Below, piece after piece: positions 40,985-53,000 of a stretch of 64,000 bases of DNA (positions are counted from its first letter, which is position 1; each line of letters starts with the position of its first letter). This stretch comes from Imbricaverruca yamaguchii. Lineage: Eukaryota; Arthropoda; Thecostraca; Neoverrucidae. The stretch spans positions 191,001 through 255,000 of the forward strand of contig JAOTOL010001270.1 in the NCBI GenBank assembly GCA_034440575.1. The letters are read 5' to 3'. The notes beneath the pieces were generated by a model. The model did no database searches. It worked only from the letters and a program-made list of their open reading frames with translations, and was not told where the DNA came from. A program made the position numbers and the translations under genes.

Positions 40985-42875
40985 ATGAATCGTGGGACCT
41001 TATAGAGGGGTTTTGAGAAGGGGAAAAAAAAAAAAAAAAAAGGGGGGGGGGGGGAAAAAAAAAAAAAAAAAAAAATGTGATAAAGAACTCATAAAAAGCC
41101 AAGGTGGTTTGGGCATTTGTTAGGTATGATGTTTAATGCTCAGTACCGTTCCATTTATGAGTTAGGTATGTTGCTGGAGAACCGTTTGTTGCATTACAGA
41201 GGCTGGGTCAGTGAAGATATTTGAGATAACTTCGGACTATGAGACCAGGATACAATATGTTTCGTGCAATAGTCCAGCAATGAAGGGTGTGTAATGCTCA
41301 TGTGAATAGCTTATTCAGTTTCAAAGTAGCAGGTGGGGAAAAATGTGTCTGTGGAGTCCATTTGGCTTGATGTCACTGTGGAAAAGGCAACAGCAATACT
41401 CTTGGATGAGCTTTCTACCGATCAGAACCCTGCCACATTCTCAGCAACTGAGCTTGACAAGGTGATTTGTGAGGAAATCAGTAGAAACTTTAAGAGGAAG
41501 TGCCTTATTCTTGGTGACTTTAATCTAAAAGGTTATGAAAATGCTGGTGTTGGCTCCCATCATGCAAAATGTTCAGGAAATGCCTTGAAGAGAACCTGTT
41601 CTTACACCAGTTTGTATCGGAACCTACCAGGCATGGTTCATTTTGGACCTTGTATTCTCGGATTTAAGTGACTTGGTTCAAGACTTGACTGTGGCGAAAC
41701 TCTGGGAAAAGTGACCATAACATAGTTGATTCAGGCACATGTGGGGAAATTATCAAGGATAATTTGGTAAGGTTCCAATTTCAACAGAGCAGACTTTAAC
41801 GGCATGAGAGGGCTTTAAGTGCCATCAGATGGGAAGAAGAATTCTCCATTTAAATGCTGTGAAATGTGGGAAAAGTTCAAATCTTATTTAAAGGAAACTC
41901 AGATTAGACATGTCCCCCAAAAGCAAAGATGCAAAGAAGGGTAGGAAAGCCAGCATGGCTTACACCAGACGGATAAAAGCAATTAGGGCTAAGAAAACTG
42001 CATTTAGAGTTTTTAAAGAAGCCTCAAATGTCATTAATCAAAACAAAACCAGAGCAGCAAAGCGAGCAAAGGAACTGGATTTAGCTAGAAACTGTAATGG
42101 GGACAGTAAAAAGTTCTTTAGTTTCTACAAGCTGAGTAAAGTTTCTAGCACAATTGGTCCACTGGAAGTAAACGGGACTACATTGGGTGAGGATAGTGAG
42201 ATGGTTGAGGAGCTGAGCAAGCAGTTCAAATCAGTGTTTACATTGGAAGATATGACCAACCTGCCGACCCTACACCATAGTTCAGTTACATGGGATCTGA
42301 CAAATGATGTTGATTTCATTGGTAGTGATGTTGTTTACAATCATATCAGGAAAATAAAGCCAAATAAGGCAGCAGGACCTGATGATATTTATGCTAGGTG
42401 TTGGGAAACTGAAAGGAACTGGCATTTCCACTTAGTATAATATTTTGTAGATCAGTTTCACATAATGAATTCCAACCGTTGGAAAAGGGCAAATGTAGTT
42501 CCTATTTTCAAGAAAGGAGAAAGAGGGAAAGTTGAAAACTATAGGCCAAAGTCTCACATCCCTAGTCTGCAAGGTACTCAAATCAATTATCAAGGATAGA
42601 ATAGTTAGTTATCTGGAAGGTAGCAGATTGATTCAAGATACTCAACATGGATTTAGAAAGGACGACGTGTCTCACAAACCTCTTGGCTTTTTGAACTTGC
42701 CACAAAACAATTTGATCAGGGAAATCAGGTTCATGTAGCATATCTTGACTTTAGTAAGGCCTTTGACAAGACCCATAAACGGTTATGACACTTCAGTCCC
42801 ATGGTTTGGGTAGCATCTTAAATGGATAGAGTTGTGGCTTTCAGTAGACAGCGTGATGCAAGGTCGACATGGCTG
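40985..42875 (+). mobile_element. Eroded LINE copy, ORF1 end to RT
   Basis: Same family as 22748-27033. Starts with the ORF1 tail (ATCGTGGGACC). A homopolymer A/G/A block at about 41027-41075 replaces roughly 200 bp. The sequence then follows the endonuclease and first half of the RT to about 42875. It differs mostly by many 1-6-base deletions and few substitutions, so no frame survives. It lies about 800 bp upstream of METTL14. Confidence 0.9.
41027..41075. repeat. A-G-A homopolymer block
   Basis: About 20 A, 14 G and 23 A in succession inside the LINE copy. More like a sequencing or gap-closing artefact than natural sequence. Confidence 0.7.
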
Positions 42876-45800
42876 TTAGTGCCCCGGCCGCCATATTTTT
42901 TTAAGGGGCATGTTTTTGTCTTTAACAATCCTTGCATAATGCCTACAAGTTGAAATTGTCTACATCCCTGCGTGGGCACTCAAAACAAACAGACACTTCT
43001 TGAGAGCCTTGTTATTATTTCAAATCAGACTAAATAATTAGGGTTATTTATTTCTTTATGGTAGGTACACATTGTTGAGGTCTACCATGGCTCTCATGCT
43101 ATACATGCTATATTTTTAGTTATCCACTCATAGGGTCTGTGCTACAGACTATAAATATTGTGCAGATTGTCCCACCACCACCCTGAAGGAAATCAACACT
43201 CACACAATCAACTCAGTTTAGTAGGTATGAGTAGATCTGCTTATATATTTAGATATTTTGGTAGCCAACCATCTACCTACATGTTATATCAATTACAATT
43301 TAAGGTCAAGACTACACTGACATTCCCATGTATATAGGCAGCTATGATAAGGTATTGAAAAGCTTTGATATCTAAACTAGGTAATCCTGTTATTAGTCAA
43401 TAGCAAAACTTAACTGATCGGAAATTAAATTATAGATTAATAATAGGGAGTACAATGATATTTGTGCTGCTATGAAAGAAGTTGTTTAATTAGCATAGCC
43501 AAATTGCCAGATACAAATCATATATAGAAGCTATTTCTCATCTACTCACACTGGATCAACTAAAGCATACTGATGTTGGATCATCTAAAGCCTACTGATG
43601 CTGGGCAACCTAAAAGATAGTGATGCTGGACCACCTAAAACCTACCAATGTCAGATCACCTAGAATCTGATATCATTATGATCTGAAACCTACTGATGTG
43701 ATTTGATAGTTGTGATGATACTTGCATATCCTGATGCCTAGGTTGGTACCTATACACAAGTACCAAAAGAAGTGTTAGAGTAAGGTCACTAGGTAGGTAA
43801 ACTTAAAGAAGTCCAGTCCATACATTTCTTTCTGGTTTTCATTCAGGGTTTCAGTGGTTCTGTGCTTTAAGGTGTTTGACTAATTCTTGGAATTCATCAT
43901 TTCAGTTCAATGTTCCTTAATGTGATTAAGATGAAGAAACCGCTAATTTGCTGTGCAAATGCATTATTTTGCTCAGGTTGTGAGCAGTGATGATGGACAG
44001 TGTTGTGAGTTAAGTAGGATGGCACTAAACAAAATGTTTCAAAGTAAAATAAAATGCAACATAACATAAGATAACATAACCTAACCTAACCTAGCCTACT
44101 CTAGCCTTCCTTTGGAAAAGGAAAAAAGTATAAAAACTGAAGGCAATTAATTTCCATAAAGCGTTATAGTTAAAAACAAATTATATCTCAACCTTACCTA
44201 GCTTAACATAAGCTGCTTTTGAATCAAACACTTTCCAAACTATTGCAGCTTAAATCACCTCAAGCTGCAGTTATACCGAAGAACGGAAAACCGCTCCTAG
44301 CACTCCAACTGCACAAGGATTCGTACTAAAAAATGCGGCGGTAATGTACCACACACGTATTATCTGTATTATCAGCCGCCTTTGAAAGTAAAATAATTTT
44401 TTTCATTAGTATTTTTCGTTACTCATGTGCTGCCGGAATGCTATTATTACGCGTTATTTGCGCCATAACTACTATTTTACATATCCCACACTACGCAGGT
44501 ACTTAGTTGTGGAATGACCACGTATATGTGATTTGCCACATAATTGGCGCATAGAACTTACGGAATGGATACTTCTTAAAATAGCTGAGAAAAAAAAACA
44601 GGAAACCGCAAAACAGCGCAGAAACACCAATATGATTCCAAAGCGCTCAACCCGCCCAGTTCGCCACGCCAAGAAATGTTACATTATCGCCATTATTTGA
44701 CTGGAGCAGAGCCATGGCTACAGCAGACTGGCGCACCATCAAGCACGGAGAGTATGGAGCATGGGAGCATTGAGTAAAGGAGCAAAGGAACCCGGAGTCA
44801 GAGCATCAGATAGGAATAGTGAGGAGCATTTAAGCTTTGGAAAGAACTTAACTCTGATGTTACAATAGCAGCATAGGATAACAGCCAAGCCCTTTGATTG
44901 CTTGGAAAAGTCTTATCTGTTGTGGACTCCGTGCGGCCCTACCTAATGCGGAAATAATAATTTGGCAATTATTGGCGTAGCCCCATCCATTTGGGTTTCC
45001 ATTTCTCTTCGTGTATTTTGCCTCCCCACCCCGCCTAGTAATTTTCAGTTATACAGGCATGGACGCCTAGCAATCAGTTTTGTGTGCATGGTAATGGGCA
45101 ATTGAGCGACTAGCCGCGCACCAATGCTTAAGGAAATCTGGGTGGACTGACCTCGATGACTTTGACTTGAAATAGCTCAGCGGTTTCCGAACACTCCCTT
45201 CAATTCATGTACACGATGAGCTGTCCGCCAAGGAATATTTTTTCCTCAGTCGTACGCATATCCAAGTGATCCGACCTCGGTAACCACTGTACTTTAACCC
45301 CTCGAATATCCAGAAGGTCTATGAACGCAATTTTGTCTTCCGTACGCATGATATTCAACGTACTACCTGGATGTCGATTTTGAAGGAAATGTGAGTAGTC
45401 CGCTCGTTTTGGATATTTATCGAATATCAGGCTGAATGTCATTATGCTAATAATTTCATGGCAGCTTGAAGAACGCCTGGAAACCTGCGCATGGGTGCGT
45501 CATTACTGTCATCGATCTCGGCATTTTGATAGCCGCGTATCTCAGCAGAAGCAAGGTTTCTAGCAGCAAGAAGCACTGGTGGCAGCCGGTGAATGTTGTG
45601 AAGCAGATGGCTTTGCTTTGGCTGTGAGCAGCGAATGCGACAAGAGGAAAGCAAGGAGTGTAAGGATGCGCAGATAGTAAAACGGGTTTACCAGATCTTA
45701 TTTTACCGATTTAATTGATGGCTGATTCGATCATTATTACCTACCTAGGTAGGAGCCATCTGCAATGAACTGAAAGAAATGAGCCTTTCCTCATTGTTAC

Positions 45801-48657
45801 AACAATGGGTATTATTGCAGTTTAAGATAACCACAAGACAAATCTTATGCGCATTTTATCTCCATGAAGTACACAACGAGTGGTTTGCTGAAGTTAGGTT
45901 AGGCTATGCATATGTTGTGGGTTATGAAAACTTATCTGGACATTTTTATTAATATAACTTCAATAATAGATAAGCCAAAGTTGGGTCATGTTAGGGCCTT
46001 TAATTTTAATTGTTAGAGAACAAACATTCCTTTGGGATTTTCCATTAAAAAAAATTAGTATGTTCTTGCATGGAAGGTTGTGCCAGGTTAGGTTGGGTTA
46101 CATTTTCTTCTGATTTGGAATGCTACTTTCATGCCATATTACACAACTCTACACCCCTTTCTGGGTGTCACTTTCCTTTCACTTTCACAGTTTGCTTTCC
46201 AACTGTAAAGTATGCATTTGCAAAAGAAATGAGTGGTTACATGTGCATTCATATTCATAAGCATTGCATTAAAAAAATTAATTCCAAGCAATGAGAAATT
46301 ACCTGAAACTGCAAATTTACCAAGTCAAGTTCAAGTACCAATATCTGAAAAAGTAGTTCTGCCACCAAAAACTTTGACACTACAGATGTATGCTGTTCCT
46401 TATCTCCCCATCTCCCCAGCAAGATATAGGAAATGTATGATGAAAAGGTGTTTTTAGTTTTGATGGGGTAATATACAATGATGAACAATTAAAAATTACA
46501 AAGAGCATAACCTAACACAATCTAAACTGACATATTCAATGCTTGATCACCTACAACCTACTAATGTTGTATACTATAAAACATATGGATATTGGATGGC
46601 TTAAGACCTTTGGATGTGGGATTACCTAAAACCTACTGATGTTGAATCACCAAAGGAATGCTTCATCTGCTGTGCCAGTCCTATGTGGTATGATAGTAAA
46701 TAGTGGATATTTTGCTTGCATGTGATTTCCAAAGAAATTTTACAACTCCAGGTAACTTGATGAATAATTGCATAAGAAACTTCTGATGTTTCTACATGCA
46801 TGCAAGGATAAGCTAAGATGGTTAGAAGAACACATCTTTCAGTAATAAGAAAATTGGCACACAATAGGCAAAAAACAAATCATAGATGTGTTGCAATGTT
46901 AGCATTGGAAATATGTAAACAGCACCAGGCCAACACATCATTTATCATAATTTGCAGAAGCAGCACTGGGCCTAAAATGGGAGATGATTGTTGGTCATAA
47001 CCATTGAAAAGAACAGGATTGTTGTTATAGACAGTAGTAATTCCTCTATCAATTGATACCTTTTGTTTTGCACATTTTGAACATGTGCCTGCAAGCCTTA
47101 TTTCAGCATTTCAGATCATATTGTGCTTATTATTTCATACCATACCATGTTCAGTTGCATTTGTATGCAACAGTAAGCAGTGTTAGACATGGTTCACAAG
47201 TCAACTGGTAAGCCAATAAGTGGTGGTAAAACAAAAGAGGTTAGAATATCATTTGCTATATTAGTGATGCATTCCATTAAAAAATGAATCCCACTCCTTT
47301 CATGATACTCCATAACATAATGTTCAATGATAAAATGTATTGCTTGTTGTATTCTGGTTACCTTGGCCAATTTTTCATTTGTTTACACCATGCCTTTTGC
47401 CATTTGAGAATGATCAACCTGGTGCATGGTGGGTCAAAACATTAGTGTTGCATGGCAGCATATCAATGTTGTGCTTGCAGAAGTATGAGTATCCACCCCT
47501 GCTTCTTATCTAAAGCAAATATTTTGGTAGATTTATCCCAGATATTGCTCTATTTGTGTGTGATGAAATGCTTCCTTATGAAATATTTATGCACTGCAAA
47601 TTCATGCATATTAGTGCATATTCATTCACTGATTGTTTTCAGTGATGGTTAACTATGATTTATTGAACGTTTCAGTGGCATGCATTTTTGTCCACATTTC
47701 TCTGGAATACATGTTGAGCACTAGAAAAGTTCATTTTCTAGGGTTTGCCCATGATTTTTAGCTCTTCAATTCCTGTCTGGACCCACATGATGCTTATGAA
47801 GCATGTTAGTGGTGTACTTGCAAAAGCATGTATGAGTATCCACCCCTCCTTTCATATCTAAAGTAAGTATTTTATTCAATTTATGTGAAATATTGCTCTA
47901 TTTCTGTTCAATGAAATGCTTGCTTCAGAAATATTTATGATTGGGTTTAAGTAAGGTATTTTAAAGTTAAGCAGTCTTAATGCAAATGTGTATAGCCTTG
48001 TGTCTGTAGCTTTGAAACAAGTGTACATGTTCACTGCTGTTGGTAGTGGAACACCTTTATTTCATGATAAAATTCCATACACTGTGATTGCTTATAGTGC
48101 AGTCCATTATACTATTGCCCTAGACATAATATTTTCACAAAGCACATATGCCAGCTCTACCTTTTTTGGTCCCACACTACTATGCCATTTCTTCATCGTT
48201 TGCTAATTGCAAATGGTGAAGCATGTGGACCATGTAACTCAAGAATAAGCCAAAGGCAATTAGGCCAAAACTGAGAGAACGGAAATCATCTTTGCCTAAA
48301 TCCAGAAGAGAAGAGGTGACACTCTGTCTTCTCAGAATTGGTCACTGACATCTTTTATGCAGAAACGGCCACCACTGTGTCCTCTATGTCCTGCATGTTT
48401 GATAGTACATCTTGTTTTGTACTCATGTGCAGGTTATGATGGGGCATGCATGCGACACTTTAGGACTGGTCGCTGACACTTTAGGCCAGGTCGATGACAT
48501 GTTCAGGCAAGTTTTATGATGACTCACCAATTGTATGCAATGGTAATCTCTTTCATTTTCTCTCAGAGATATGATTCAAGGCTATTTATATGTCAATATG
48601 AAATAATTCCTTACTACTGACTCCTGCAGATGAATTGATACTATGGCAGGATTATTT
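42876..48657. other. AT-rich intergenic stretch, no gene recognised
   Basis: Composition differs sharply from the G+C-rich rest of the window. It lies between two same-orientation LINE fragments. Holds two degenerate clusters of GATCACCTAAAACCTACTGA-type repeats (43550-43700, 46535-46660), a duplicated 130-bp block (47455-47600 and 47815-47940) and a short CCTAACCTAACCTAG run at about 44080. Open frames are all under about 95 codons and match nothing. Confidence 0.55.
47455..47940. repeat. Pair of diverged 130-bp direct repeats
   Basis: Both members contain AGTATCCACCCCT, AATATTGCTCTATTT-like and ATGAAATGCTT blocks ending GAAATATTTATG. They are about 210 bp apart. Confidence 0.8.
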
Positions 48658-49487
48658 AAATGAAATTTAATTTTGATAAGTGCAAAATCATGCATGTAGG
48701 TCAGCAGCATATGAAGGCTCCATACTTGATGGGTGGCCAAGCACTATCAGTGACTCAACAGGAGAAGGATTTAGGTGTTATTCTACGCACAAAATTGGGG
48801 CATCAGAACAGACCAAGGAATCCAGAAAGAAGGCACTGAGAATGCTTGGGGCAATAAATAGGAATGTATCATACAGAAGTGAGGAAGTGATCAGGAAGCT
48901 TTACTGTGCATATGTCAGGCCACATTTGGAGTACTGCATCCAAGCTTGGTCTCCTAGCTAAGAAAAAGATTGTTGGCTTTTAGAGAGAGTACAAAAGAGG
49001 GCTGCAAAAATGGTTAATGGCATAAGGAACCTGGCATATGAGGAAAGATTGAAGAAATTGAATATGTTTTCACTTAGATATAGAAGGCTGAGAGGAGATC
49101 TCATCAAGGTCTTTCAATTTGTCCATGGTCTGGAGAGGGGATATCTTGGGGAAATGTTCGAATTGAACAGAAATGATGCAATTAGAGGTCATAAATTCAA
49201 AATTAAAGTTAACCACAGCAGAACAAGGTTAAGGCAGACTTTCTTCACCAACAGGGTAGTAGAACACTGGAACCAGCTGCCAGAAAACATTGTCAGCAGC
49301 AGCACATTGAACATCTTTAAAAACAGCATAGACAATCATTATAAGAATAGAGGGCTTGCTTTTCAGTATTACAGGGAGGACTGATTGACAGATTTGGTGG
49401 GCAACTGGTTCAGTGTACAGAGTGCATCCAAGAAGGGCCCTTGTGGCTCATAGTTGCACTAATCTTTTATGTCTTTATGTCTTTATG
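48658..49487 (+). mobile_element. LINE 3' fragment
   Basis: Matches 26203-27030 at high identity: the ORF2 C-terminus (with [20 protein letters not shown] and [20 protein letters not shown]), 3' UTR and three TCTTTATG-type units. One stop and one frame break. About 220 bp of RT sequence lies between its start and the end of the 40985-42875 fragment, so both may be one element split by later sequence. It ends about 560 bp before the MTMR start codon. Confidence 0.92.
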
Positions 49488-50048
49488 ACCAAATACATAT
49501 TGGTGGAATATGATCAATAAAATGCTTGACATGCCATTAAACCACAATAACTAACCAACCTAAAAATAACAAGCAAACAAAATATGCTAGAAGTATTCTG
49601 TTGTTCTTTTATTGAGCTTGCATTAGAAGAAAAATATTGCAAATAATTCAGTTCATAATTATTTTGTGCATTTACTAAGCCAATTTTCCTGCATTGCACT
49701 CAATGAAGTCTCACTATTTTGCCCTGCTGCAATGACCTCTCCAGTTCTGACAAGCCGAGGTTGGAGTCACAAACGCACACACTTAGCTCGTGGCAACGAG
49801 GGTCAGCTGCCAGCTGGCTGATATAACGGAAACCTTGCCATATCAGGCAGCAATAACACGCCAAACTCTGGTGCCAACTGTGCAGTGGTCGCTGCAAACG
49901 AGGTGCTGAAGCGGCGACTGTTGCAGGGTCGGGCGGGTCTGTTGGGCTCACCGTGGACCAGTTCCTGAAGGGAGTCGGGCGGCAGCTGTCCCAGCTGCTG
50001 CCCGGTGGCAACGAAGTGGAGGCGACCGCCCGCGACCAGCAGCACACC
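49488..50048. other. 5' flank of the myotubularin gene
   Basis: Becomes G+C-rich from about 49900, probably the promoter/5' UTR of the gene starting at 50049. The frame is open for about 30 codons upstream of the ATG, but lacks an upstream ATG and homology. Confidence 0.4.
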
Positions 50049-50072
50049 ATGGAGATCATCAAGAAGCCGAAG
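50049..50072 (+). CDS. Myotubularin exon 1
   Basis: MEIIKKPK, matching the family N-terminus M-E-x-I-x-x-x-K before V-E-x-V. CACCATGG is a good start context. Donor AAG|GTGGGG, phase 0. Confidence 0.78.
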
Positions 50073-53000
50073 GTGGGGGACTGGGCGGCAGCTGAGTCAC
50101 CACGTCTCTGTATTTCAGCATGCCAGGCCGTCTCTCTTTCGATTCTGATCCGGGTTATTCCTTTCTGCACTAGAGACGAATGGAGTAGTGTTGCAGCAAT
50201 TGCTGCAGTGTACATGCTTAGCTATTGGTATGTGCACTGCAGCTATTAGCATGTGGGTGGTATTTGAACATGTTTTGAAGTCGATACAACTCGTAATGAA
50301 TTCGTTCCGGTGTCGAGTCGACTTGGAATATTTCAGTTTGGCTGGCGTTGTTTGGCCAACAGTGCAGAGATGAAGAAGCAAGTTCATTTGGCTCAAGTGA
50401 GAGCATACACACAGCCTGTTTTCATGTATTGCATAGATAGTTTGTGTTTTTCTGTGTGATCGTTGGAGCTCGTTCCTATGTTGGCTCTTCATTGGTCAGG
50501 TTTGAGGTCTGACCTGGTGCGATACACCATTTGGAGCATTTTCTTCATGAACGTGTTGGATGGAACTGTTTACCATCTATTCCACCTGGCACATTTGCCA
50601 ATGGTAACGATGCGAATTGTTATCGGATTTTATGACACTGGTGCATAGCAATGCTGGTGGTGATGCTGGCCTGACCGGCTGTTGCCGACGGTGCTGGTGT
50701 CAGGTGGAGAAGGTGCGCATGCTGGAGCGGTTCTCCTCGGCCGAGCCGGCCCCGGGTACCCTCTACCTCACGGCCACTCACCTCATCTTCGTGGACCCCA
50801 GAAACAAAAAGGAGACATGGGTGAGTGTGTAGCAGTGCTGGCAGCCTGAGTGGTGCTGTCAGCCAGGTGTGAGCATTCAAAAAGTAGTGGTCCGACGTTT
50901 TCCTCACGGACGTTCACTTCGGGTGATGTATGATTGAACATCTCGCCAACCCCAGTTCCATGGGCGCTGTGTGACCAACGCAGTCGATGCCCCTAATCCC
51001 AAATAGTCGAACCAACCCCAGTTCCACAAGACCTTGTGGCTCGTATTATGCTACATGTCGAGCCTTTCCCTCCACGTCTCCGCCTTTCTAGCTGCAACTG
51101 CTTTGTCGCGATCTTTTGTCCTGCGCCGAGATCAAGCTGGCCGGACGATCCCTGGCCGGCAGATATCCCACATGCACATCGCGTCGGTGGAGAAGTTGGC
51201 GCTGACCCCCGGCGGCTCGCCGCTGCTGGTGCGCTGTAAAAACTTCCGCTCCGCCACGTTCATCATCCAGCGCGAGCCGGACTGTCACGACATCTTCATG
51301 TCGCTGCAACAGCTGTCACAGCCGGGTATGTCTCTACAACAGATGCCGCAGCCGGGTATGTCGCTGCGACAGCTGTCACAGCCTGGTATGTCGCTGCAAC
51401 GGCTGTCACAGCCAGGTATGTCGCTGCAACAGTCGTCACAGCCGGGTATGTCGCCGCGACAGCTGTCACAGCCGGGTATGTCGCTGCGACAGCTGTCACA
51501 GCCTGGCATGTCGCTGCGACAGCTGTCACAGCCTGGTATGTCGCTGCGACAGCTGTCACAGCCGGGCATGTCGCTGCGACAGCTGTCACAGTCGGGCATG
51601 TCGCTGCGACAGCTGTCACAGTCGGGCATGTCGCTGCGACAGCTGTCACAGTCGGGCACGTCGTTGCAACAGCTGTCACAGTCGGGCGTGTCGCAGCTGT
51701 GTGGCACGTGTGTGCAACAACTGCCGAGTTTTAGGGCGCATCGAATGTCGCCACTGTCGCCACATGTTGGGGCGTACTGCTGCAACGGCCGCCCAGCGGG
51801 GAATGTGCTGCAGCAGCCGGCTGTCAGGATGTGTTGTTTCAATGGCCGGATTGTCATTGAATGGTCAGCCAGATGTGCCCGGCGGAACGTCTGTATGGCT
51901 ACTTCAGTGTCACGCGTGACGGGTCGTGGTGGCAGAAACGTCAGCATGCTGATTTTCGGTCAGAATGTCTCGACTTCCTAACCCACCACAGCCTAACCAG
52001 AACCCTGCCTAGTAGAACACTAACTGTTGAAATTTAGGAAACCATGGGCGATTAATTGCCCCAAGGTGTTGAAATTCATTTATATTTGGTTCGTCGATGC
52101 AGCATGCGAGACGTTTCACCGGAGTTGCCTTCGATGTCCAGATAACAGTCTGCGTTGCGGCGGTGGGTCAGAGCGGGGCCGAGATGGCGGTGTACTGTTA
52201 TCAGTGCACGGCCACTGACGTCCTCTGCCGCGGCTGACAACACGTAGCAAGAGCACTAGTTCGAGCAGAGCGTCAGCCCAGCCTCACGTGTTTGTGTCTG
52301 GCCCCACCGTATGCATCTGAGTTCGGTGTGCCACTGCCTCACCGCGGCGGCGTCGATGTTTCAGCGGAGCTGGAGAAACTGTACTGTTTCCAGTACACAC
52401 CGCGCAGTACAGAGCTGAAGCAGGCCGACGGCTGGCATCTCTACAGTCTGTCGGGCGACTTCAGGTCGGTGCTGAGCTCGTGCGGGCTGTTGTGATCTCT
52501 GGTGTCTGGTCGCCGAAGGTGTGATGTTGATTGGTACTTGTTGCACGTCCTGTCTCCAATATGTAGCGAGGCTCAGCTCCGACCGGGAGCCGCCGAGCTT
52601 CTCGTGGCCTGGGTGGCAGCTGGTGCGGTGGTGCCTGATTGTCGGACAACCGAGCTGATCGCGATCGATCTGACTCCCGCACGCGTTCCGGAGTGCGGGG
52701 ATTCATGTTTCTAATATACCGGGGTACGGTCCGAAATAGTGGATTCGCCACCTCCCCCCTCCTAGGGTCTCGGAAACTGCTGAAGCTAGAAGCACGACAT
52801 TTGTAGGGTAAATAGCGGCTGTAGTGAACTTGCTGCCGTACTATTTCACCCCCAGCCTTCAGGCTCGAGTGAGGTCAGTACGCTGCGCCGACGAAACCTT
52901 TGTATGGGCGCTAAATGACCAAACCTGGTCAGCCTGTTTGTCCGACTGCTCCTGCGGGAAATTTCCCAATCAACTGCGACTGTCGACGCAGTTTTTTATG

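Noticed and set aside
44070..44100. Interstitial telomere repeat (CCTAA)n
   Set aside because: Only about three units of CCTAA in a degenerate context; too short to mean a telomeric origin.
49953..50249. 98-codon frame covering the MTMR start
   Set aside because: No upstream ATG and no homology ahead of MEIIKKPK; the real exon stops at the donor at 50073.
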